A stretch of 22,214 nucleotides of DNA, from assembly GCA_038232695.1 (NCBI GenBank), contig JBBSNI010000049.1, forward strand, positions 1 through 22,214, given 5' to 3'. The translations under genes were made by a program, and so were the position numbers. A model generated the notes under the pieces. It made no database searches. It saw nothing but the letters and a program-made list of their open reading frames with translations, and was not told where the DNA came from. This document shows positions 17,419-22,214 of the stretch, piece by piece. Within the stretch, counting starts at the first letter, position 1. Every line of letters starts with the position of its first letter. This stretch comes from JAJNNC01 sp038232695 (lineage in GTDB: Bacteria; Bacteroidota; Bacteroidia; Cytophagales; Cyclobacteriaceae).

Positions 17419-18387
17419 TTATTTCTTAAAAAGCGAATCTACAAACTCCATCTTATTGAAGACCTGTAGATCGTCTACCTTTTCTCCTACCCCGATGTAT
17501 TTGACGGGCACTTTGAACTGATCAGAGATACCAATCACCACGCCTCCTTTGGCAGTACCGTCCAGTTTGGTGATCGCCAGCGCGGTAACTTCCGTAACGC
17601 GGGTAAACTCTTTGGCCTGAAGAAAAGCGTTCTGACCGGTGCTTCCATCCAGCACCAGCAACACCTCGTGCGGCGCTTCGGGAATGACTTTCTGCATCAC
17701 ACGCTTGATCTTAGAGAGTTCGTTCATCAGGTTGATCTTGGTGTGCAGCCGGCCGGCGGTGTCTATGATCACCAGATCGGCTTGCTGTTCTACGCCCTGC
17801 TTTACCGTATCGAAGGCGACGGAAGCAGCGTCGGTATTCATGCCGTGGGATACGACGGGTACCCCGACGCGCTCGCCCCAGGGTTTGAGCTGGTCTACGG
17901 CGGCAGCCCGGAAAGTATCAGCCGCGCCCAGCATCACTTTCTTCTGTTGCTTTTTAAACTGGGCAGCGAGCTTTCCAATGGTGGTGGTCTTGCCTACCCC
18001 GTTGACGCCTACCACCATAATGACATGGGGTTTATGATCTGCCGGAATATGAAAATCATTGGCACGTGACTGTTGCGCCGATGGTTTATCGTTTTCTGTA
18101 AGCAGAGCGGCAATTTCTTCCCGCAGGATTTTGTCTAACTCGGACGTACTCAGGTACTTGTCTCTGGCCACGCGGGCTTCGATGCGGTTGATGATCTTGA
18201 TGATGGTATCTACGCCTACATCGCTGGTCGCCAGAATGCCTTCCAGTTCGTCCAGCACCTCTTCGTCAACGGTGGACTTGCCTGCAATGGCTTTGCCCAT
18301 TTTGGAGAAAAAGCTTTCATTGGTTTTCTCCAGCCCTTTATCGAGAGACTCTTTTTTTTCTTTAGAAAAAATACCAAACAGACCCAT
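17419..18387 (-). CDS. ftsY: Signal recognition particle receptor FtsY
   Basis: The 322-residue protein has the SRP-GTPase NG domain. The N helices (about 30-105) precede G1 GVNGVGKTTTIGKLA (127-141), G2 DTFRAAAVDQLKPW (157-170), G3 DTAGRLHTKINLMNEL (209-224), G4 TKLDG (273-277) and the closing KYIGVGEKVDDLQVF (about 296-310). It lacks the long acidic A domain of E. coli FtsY and begins MGLFGIFSKEKKE, a short amphipathic, basic membrane-targeting start usual in this phylum. With Ffh it delivers ribosome-nascent-chain complexes to SecYEG. Upstream, heptad element B begins 47 bp before the start codon. The ribosomal-protein group ends in its own terminator before this gene, so ftsY needs its own promoter; I do not see a convincing one. 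Confidence 0.97.
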   Translation of the reverse strand: MGLFGIFSKEKKESLDKGLEKTNESFFSKMGKAIAGKSTVDEEVLDELEGILATSDVGVDTIIKIINRIEARVARDKYLSTSELDKILREEIAALLTENDKPSAQQSRANDFHIPADHKPHVIMVVGVNGVGKTTTIGKLAAQFKKQQKKVMLGAADTFRAAAVDQLKPWGERVGVPVVSHGMNTDAASVAFDTVKQGVEQQADLVIIDTAGRLHTKINLMNELSKIKRVMQKVIPEAPHEVLLVLDGSTGQNAFLQAKEFTRVTEVTALAITKLDGTAKGGVVIGISDQFKVPVKYIGVGEKVDDLQVFNKMEFVDSLFKK

Positions 18388-18433
18388 AGGCAGATAAATT
18401 TGAAATTGTAATTATTTTGGTCAAGCACTTACA

Positions 18434-18512
18434 CTTGAGTATTGAATATTGAGTGCGCCCGGCGCCCGGTTGAATATTTTAAACACTCAACACTCAACAC
18501 TCAATGCTCAAG
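18434..18512 (-). repeat. Heptad-phased inverted repeat (element B)
   Basis: The arms at 18434-18455 and 18491-18512 agree with each other's reverse complement at 19 of 22 positions. From 18435 to 18511 the sequence divides into 11 consecutive 7-bp units in one phase. The left units follow TTGARTR; then come two copies of CGCCCGG (18456-18469), TTGAATA, TTTTAAA, three copies of CACTCAA (18484-18504) and TGCTCAA. The GC-only heptads stand out in an AT-rich spacer. Length and phasing match element A, although the heptamers differ. Two of the three arm mismatches become G-U pairs in minus-strand RNA. It lies between the terminator of the rpmB group and ftsY. Confidence 0.9.
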
Positions 18513-18552
18513 GTTTAGCACATAGGTGCTTATCATCTCAATACCCACATAC

Positions 18553-18574
18553 AAAAAAAGCCCTGAGCGGGCTT
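18553..18574 (-). terminator. Rho-independent terminator of the rpmB-rpmG-DUF4295 group
   Basis: On the minus strand AAGCCC, a five-base loop and GGGCTT are followed by a seven-base T-tract (complement of the A-run at 18553-18559). It lies 24 bp past the DUF4295 stop codon. Confidence 0.88.
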
Positions 18575-18597
18575 AATGTTTAATGTAGACGGACTTA

Positions 18598-18753
18598 CTA
18601 TTTTTTTGCTATATAGTCTTTGACCATATCTACCGGCACCATTTCTTCTTTAAAGGTGTAAGAACCGGTTTTGGGCGACTTGATAGCTTTGATCACTTTA
18701 GCGAAACCCTTTACGTTTTGGTTTCTAAGCGTTGCAACGGTTTTCTTTGCCAT
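18598..18753 (-). CDS. Small DUF4295 protein
   Basis: This is a 51-residue basic protein, MAKKTVATLRNQNVKGFAKV with a C-terminal MVPVDMVKDYIAKK, starting at the ATG at 18753 and ending in TAG (18598-18600). It matches my memory of DUF4295, a tiny Bacteroidota-specific protein encoded directly after rpmG. The start lies only 2 bp after the rpmG stop, so the two are translated from one message. Its high Lys content (11 of 51) and its position suggest a ribosome-associated protein; that role is inference. Confidence 0.9.
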   Translation of the reverse strand: MAKKTVATLRNQNVKGFAKVIKAIKSPKTGSYTFKEEMVPVDMVKDYIAKK

Positions 18754-18755
18754 GA

Positions 18756-18944
18756 TTATTTAATTTCTTTGTGAACAGTCACTTTTTTTAGAATGGGATT
18801 ATATTTCTTTCTTTCCAGCCTTTCGGTGGTGTTCTTTCTGTTTTTGGTGGTAATGTAGCGGGAAGTGCCTGGCTGACCGCTGTTTTTATGCTCGGTGCAT
18901 TCCATTATGACTTGTACCCGGTTGCCTTTTCCTTTCTTTGCCAT
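18756..18944 (-). CDS. rpmG: 50S ribosomal protein L33
   Basis: The 62-residue protein starts MAKKGKGNRVQVIMECTEHK and contains the L33 core SRYITTKNRKNTTERLERKKYNP with a VTVHKEIK end. Only one Cys is present, so it is the zinc-free (C-minus) form rather than the CxxC...CxxC form. It binds 23S rRNA near the E site of the large subunit. It is second in the rpmB-rpmG-DUF4295 group; the 77-bp spacer to rpmB holds an imperfect hairpin. Confidence 0.96.
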   Translation of the reverse strand: MAKKGKGNRVQVIMECTEHKNSGQPGTSRYITTKNRKNTTERLERKKYNPILKKVTVHKEIK

Positions 18945-18978
18945 CTTACTATTAATTTACGTGTTATTGGTTTTGTAT

Positions 18979-19006
18979 TTTGAGGTAACCAAACGCTACC
19001 CTCAAA
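18979..19006 (-). promoter_or_regulatory. Imperfect hairpin between rpmB and rpmG
   Basis: TTTGAGGTA at 18979-18987 pairs with TACCCTCAAA at 18997-19006, with one bulged base and a nine-base loop. No U-tract follows on the minus strand, so it is more likely a processing or attenuation structure than a terminator. Function is inferred. Confidence 0.4.
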
Positions 19007-19021
19007 GCAGGTAACAAGCTA

Positions 19022-19261
19022 TTAGATAATTGCAGTTCCCTTAGCTCTGGCTTCCCGCAAAACGGTAGACAATCCCTTTTTGTTGATCGTTCTCAGAGTA
19101 GATACCGATACTTTGATCGTCATCCAGCGGTCTTCCTCCGGTAGGTAAAAACGCTTTTTCTGCAAATTAGGATAAAACTTCCTTTTCGTTTTGTTGTTGG
19201 CTTTCGAGACATTATTCCCTACCCTGGGCCTTTTTCCTGATATCTGACAAACTTTAGCCAT
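19022..19261 (-). CDS. rpmB: 50S ribosomal protein L28
   Basis: The 79-residue protein begins MAKVCQISGKRPRVGNNVSK, the typical L28 start. It continues with KTKRKFYPNLQKKRFYLPEE and the C-terminal VSVSTLRTINKKGLSTVL, the L28 core. The ATG at 19261 is chosen over an upstream in-frame start (19297), which would add 12 residues not seen in the family. L28 is a structural protein of the large ribosomal subunit. It is first in the minus-strand ribosomal group and divergent from rocD across 116 bp. Confidence 0.96.
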   Translation of the reverse strand: MAKVCQISGKRPRVGNNVSKANNKTKRKFYPNLQKKRFYLPEEDRWMTIKVSVSTLRTINKKGLSTVLREARAKGTAII

Positions 19262-19342
19262 GACGCTGTGCTTTCTTTTTTTGAATGAAGGCTGCAAATA
19301 TCTAAAAAAATAGTTTCTTTTAAAAGACCTGGTTAATTTTTT

Positions 19343-19350
19343 TACCTTTG
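19343..19350 (+). promoter_or_regulatory. -7 promoter element for rocD
   Basis: TACCTTTG is a perfect match to TAnnTTTG and lies 27 bp before the ATG at 19378. The -33 partner is weak (T-rich 19314-19321). It overlaps a TTG at 19348 in the rocD frame, which argues that translation starts downstream at 19378. Confidence 0.5.
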
Positions 19351-19377
19351 ACGTTCAATATAAACTCGCGCCTGCGT

Positions 19378-20643
<1,266 letters not shown>

Positions 20644-20644
20644 T

Positions 20645-21973
20645 TTAGAGATTGTATTCATAGGACTTTTTGTCCTGAACTTCCGCTTTGTTCAAAGCCA
20701 ACTGTTCCCGGTACAATTTGAATACTAACCTGTCTTTATCAAATTCTACATCGTCAAACGTGAGTACTTCATCCTGGGAAATGTCTCTCTTTAGTCTGAC
20801 TCCTTCTTCTGTCAATCCGATGGGCAGTAATTTCTCCTGGTGACAGATGTCGGCGTTCTCGCATTGCCCGTAGGTCAGGTATCCACCAAAACTGTCTAAA
20901 ACCTCACCGGATTTCAGATTCCGCTTGGCTACTGTGATCACCTCTACGACAGGTGCCCCGAGGGGTGTTACTACGGGGTCATTAAACTGAAAAACCCGTA
21001 CGATAGAATTGGGCACCTCAAAGAAACATAAATGATAGGGTGCGTAGAAGCTATACAAGGGCCCGGGACCTAATTTAAGGTATTTCAAATAATTTTGAGT
21101 AAACTCATCTTCAGCAGTAGCAAATACATAGACCCCCGGACCAGGTTTCGCCCCTACTACAAAGTCTGTAATTCCGCCTAGTGCTCTTAGCTGGTCCACA
21201 TCATAGATGGAAGTGAGTTCATCGATATGTTTGGTAGACCGGTAGGCGCTCATCCCTCTTTGGGCAACGCCCATGTTGGTAGCATTGGCTACTGAGGCTT
21301 GCTCAAAAGAAAGTTTGGTGCCATCCGTAAAGTTAGTGATCATCCTGGTCGTTTGTCCTACATTTGTGGCAAATTCTATCATATCCGTAGGATTCTTTCG
21401 AACATCCAGAAACCCCTTGATATTGCCGCAAACCAGGGGCGTGAAGCCCATATTTTTGACAAAGCGATACAGATTCATGATAACCCCAGGCTGGTCTCCA
21501 TCGCTTTGGCACAAGAGGGTGTCGTAGCGGTCTGCGTATTGCTTCAATACAGGCCCTAAGGTAGCATCTAACTCAGCGTTCAACATGATAACGGGTTTTC
21601 TCTGACGCAATACTTTCAACACAGCTTCTGCGCCAAAAGCAATAGTACCGGTAGCCTCCACCACAATGTCTACATGCCTGGCCTGGCTGATTATTTCAAC
21701 GTCGTTACAGACGGTGTAAGCTTCTCTGTCAATATGTTCATCCAACTGCTGGGGGGAATCACAAACACTAACCTTCTCGATGCCTGCCTTGTGATAACAA
21801 AGCCTGGCGTTATCAGTACTGCGGTTGCAAATAGCTACCACACGCATGCCGGCTATGTACCGTTCAATTTGGTTAACCAGCCCGCGCGCCATAAAACCGG
21901 CACCAATAATACCTACACGTATGGGATTATTTGTATCCTGTCTGACCTTTAGCGCGTTATCAATTATTATCAT
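20645..21973 (-). CDS. Homoserine dehydrogenase-like oxidoreductase with C-terminal SAF domain (COG4091 type)
   Basis: The 442-residue protein has an N-terminal Rossmann fold with the dinucleotide loop GIIGAGFMARGL (21-32) and VEATGTIAFGAEAVLK (about 105-120) typical of homoserine dehydrogenase-like folds. A middle catalytic-type domain follows (LDVRKNPTDMIEFATNVGQ, then ASVANATNMGVAQRGM). The C-terminal part (about 350-425; KRNLKSGEVLDSFGGYLTYGQ and later LKRDISQDEVL) looks like an SAF domain. It matches the COG4091 group, whose substrates are mostly unknown; it is not the threonine-pathway homoserine dehydrogenase, which lacks an SAF domain. Codon use is more AT-rich than in sprA or rocD. 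The start ATG at 21973 is preceded by very AT-rich DNA. Such proteins are often met near polysaccharide or sugar-modification genes, which cannot be checked here. Confidence 0.83.
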   Translation of the reverse strand: MIIIDNALKVRQDTNNPIRVGIIGAGFMARGLVNQIERYIAGMRVVAICNRSTDNARLCYHKAGIEKVSVCDSPQQLDEHIDREAYTVCNDVEIISQARHVDIVVEATGTIAFGAEAVLKVLRQRKPVIMLNAELDATLGPVLKQYADRYDTLLCQSDGDQPGVIMNLYRFVKNMGFTPLVCGNIKGFLDVRKNPTDMIEFATNVGQTTRMITNFTDGTKLSFEQASVANATNMGVAQRGMSAYRSTKHIDELTSIYDVDQLRALGGITDFVVGAKPGPGVYVFATAEDEFTQNYLKYLKLGPGPLYSFYAPYHLCFFEVPNSIVRVFQFNDPVVTPLGAPVVEVITVAKRNLKSGEVLDSFGGYLTYGQCENADICHQEKLLPIGLTEEGVRLKRDISQDEVLTFDDVEFDKDRLVFKLYREQLALNKAEVQDKKSYEYNL

Positions 21974-22127
21974 ATTTAAAAACTATTTTGTAAAAATTTG
22001 ATTTTCAAAGTTTAATTTATTAAAAAATAAATCCAAAAAAAATATTACTACTTTATAATAAAGATAACCGTTCTTTTTCTAATACGCTCATAATTTATAT
22101 AGGGTTTCCGCACCAAAATAGGGATAT
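21974..22127. other. AT-rich divergent intergenic region
   Basis: This 154-bp spacer is much more AT-rich than the rest of the window, with runs such as the A8 near 22035. It contains a small palindrome, TTTGA-TTT-TCAAA at 21997-22009, about 24 bp before the oxidoreductase start, which could be an operator. No convincing TAnnTTTG element was found. Confidence 0.4.
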
Positions 22128-22214
22128 ATGGTTAAGGTAGTTAATTTTGTGAATGCAAATACCAACTTACTTTTCGGAAGTCCAAGATTTCCGGGTTCAA
22201 GGACGTTGCCACCA
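22128..22214 (+). CDS. Possible start of a gene at the right edge
   Basis: From ATG 22128 the frame stays open for 29 codons to the end of the window (MVKVVNFVNANTNLLFGSPR and on); a GTG at 22149 is an alternative start. It is divergent from the oxidoreductase after an AT-rich spacer. The piece is too short to recognise a family, and it could be chance. Confidence 0.35.
   Translation, partial: MVKVVNFVNANTNLLFGSPRFPGSRTLPP

Noticed and set aside
18352..18428. A-run in ftsY as a programmed frameshift leading into the 70-codon alternative frame
   Set aside because: The annotated ftsY frame is intact with a normal N-terminus; the alternative frame has no downstream conserved product.
19262..19297. 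N-terminal extension of rpmB
   Set aside because: MAKVCQISG at 19261 is the usual L28 start; the 12 upstream codons lack family similarity.
19348..19350. TTG at 19348 as the rocD start
   Set aside because: It overlaps a perfect TAnnTTTG promoter element, and the extra residues are not typical of the family; ATG 19378 fits better.

Overview
The window looks like a chromosomal segment of a Bacteroidota (Bacteroidetes) bacterium, probably Cytophagales-like; I cannot name the genus. The evidence is a giant SprA outer-membrane translocon of the type IX secretion system, the rpmB-rpmG-DUF4295-ftsY ribosomal/SRP neighbourhood, a Bacteroidota-style TonB, absence of clear Shine-Dalgarno sequences, and several matches to the TAnnTTTG promoter element of this phylum. 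There are no IS elements, phage genes, tRNAs, rRNAs or CRISPR arrays. Most genes are conserved housekeeping or envelope genes.

Layout. Bases 1-1035 (minus) hold the N-terminal part of an exported TPR protein that runs off the left edge. Divergent from it is the plus-strand block ruvA - sprA - gcvH - vanZ-like - tonB (1281-10745), followed by plsC (10872-11651). A bidirectional hairpin terminator separates this block from a minus-strand block: a DUF1573 lipoprotein-like secreted protein, a RecD-like helicase, and asnS (11707-15144). From the asnS upstream region rpoN and an overlapping PAP2-like membrane protein diverge on the plus strand (15337-17417). They abut a convergent minus-strand group, ftsY / DUF4295 / rpmG / rpmB (17419-19261). 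Divergent from rpmB is rocD (19378-20643), which ends one base from a convergent COG4091-type oxidoreductase (20645-21973). The right edge is AT-rich and may hold the beginning of another gene.

The most unusual structures are two intergenic elements at about 13612-13689 and 18434-18512. Each is a roughly 78-bp imperfect inverted repeat made of 11 consecutive 7-bp units in one continuous phase. The two use different heptamer sequences but share length, architecture and placement between co-oriented minus-strand genes. In the transcribed (minus) strand most arm mismatches become G-U pairs. They look like members of a heptad-phased palindrome family that I cannot assign to a named class.

A second oddity is sprA. 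Its signal peptide is clearly encoded upstream of the first ATG/GTG/TTG in its frame, so translation must begin at a rare codon (ATT or CTG), just after the in-frame ruvA stop. How the genes work together: sprA is the T9SS outer-membrane pore, tonB energises outer-membrane uptake, plsC and the PAP2-like protein relate to membrane lipids, ftsY with the ribosomal proteins supports translation and membrane insertion, and rpoN and asnS are core functions.
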